Shown here: piece by piece, positions 5,287 through 5,427 of the stretch
How the letters are laid out: every line of letters starts with the position of its first letter
Numbering within the stretch: position 1 is the first letter of the stretch
DNA from: Pseudomonadota bacterium
GTDB lineage: Bacteria > Pseudomonadota > Gammaproteobacteria > Steroidobacterales > Woeseiaceae
Length of the DNA: 5,427 bases
Direction of reading: 5' to 3'
NCBI GenBank assembly: GCA_022567775.1
Contig: JADFGH010000180.1
Location: 1-5,427, forward strand
Translations under genes and position numbers: made by a program
Notes under the pieces: generated by a model
The model's input: only the letters and a program-made list of their open reading frames with translations
What the model was told of the DNA's origin: nothing
Databases searched by the model: none

Positions 5287-5427
5287 TTATTCGCCTAATG
5301 CAGCGAGTTGGTCGGCCTGATATTCGTTGATCAGTGGATCGATGATCTGGCTGAGGTCGCCTTCGAGGATTTCCGCAAGCTTGTACAAGGTGAGATTGAT
5401 GCGGTGGTCGGTCACCCGGCCCTGCGG
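5287..5427 (-). CDS. prfA: Peptide chain release factor 1, C-terminal 46 residues (5' part outside window)
   Basis: The minus-strand frame runs in from the right edge and stops at TAA (5289-5287). It reads [20 protein letters not shown], then [20 protein letters not shown] and LAALGE, which closely matches the C-terminus of bacterial RF1 (E. coli: [16 protein letters not shown]...[12 protein letters not shown]). RF1 recognises UAA and UAG stop codons and releases the finished peptide; its GGQ and PxT motifs lie outside this window. RF2 does not share this ending. prfA is usually followed by prmC, which methylates the GGQ glutamine; here a formamidase-like hydrolase follows after 25 bases instead. 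Confidence 0.96.
   Translation of the reverse strand, partial: PQGRVTDHRINLTLYKLAEILEGDLSQIIDPLINEYQADQLAALGE

Overview
The window looks like chromosomal DNA from a gammaproteobacterium with moderately high GC, perhaps from an uncultivated marine or soil lineage. The best taxonomic anchor is the C-terminus of peptide chain release factor 1 (prfA) at the right edge, whose ending ([10 protein letters not shown]) is of gammaproteobacterial type. The other genes (bactofilin, a DUF6152-type secreted protein, an amidating-lyase-like propeller, an arylformamidase-like hydrolase) fit an environmental Gram-negative. No tRNA, rRNA, CRISPR array, transposase or phage gene was seen.

Left part, plus strand (1-1439): the last 20 codons of an unidentified gene; a 54-codon single-pass membrane protein with a good ribosome binding site (170-334); then a secreted 337-residue protein (426-1439) whose motif order matches CotH-family atypical kinases. 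The spacers carry several short perfect or near-perfect palindromes (75-88, 373-384, 382-395) that could be operators or small hairpins.

Middle part, plus strand (1440-3152): a 131-base spacer with an inverted repeat resembling a decayed REP-type palindrome, then a probable two-gene operon. A bactofilin (1571-2044) is followed 16 bases later by an exported DUF6152-type protein (2061-3152) whose predicted mature N-terminus is His-His.

Right part, minus strand (3210-5427), convergent with the middle part: prfA (partial), then 25 bases later a kynurenine-formamidase-like alpha/beta hydrolase (4380-5261), then after 105 bases a secreted six-bladed NHL propeller related to peptidyl-alpha-hydroxyglycine alpha-amidating lyase (3210-4274). 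The last has its own likely -10 box and a palindrome at the presumed transcription start. A hairpin with a T-run at 4346-4376 faces the plus direction, against the genes around it.

Four things stand out. The first is the CotH-like secreted kinase candidate. The second is the lyase-like propeller, which keeps two of three expected zinc-binding histidines but has Pro-Ser-Gly where Pro-His-Asp is expected. The third is a hydrolase in the slot after prfA that prmC usually occupies. The fourth is the His-His mature N-terminus of the DUF6152 protein. Nothing here is clearly a complete new system; these are leads.
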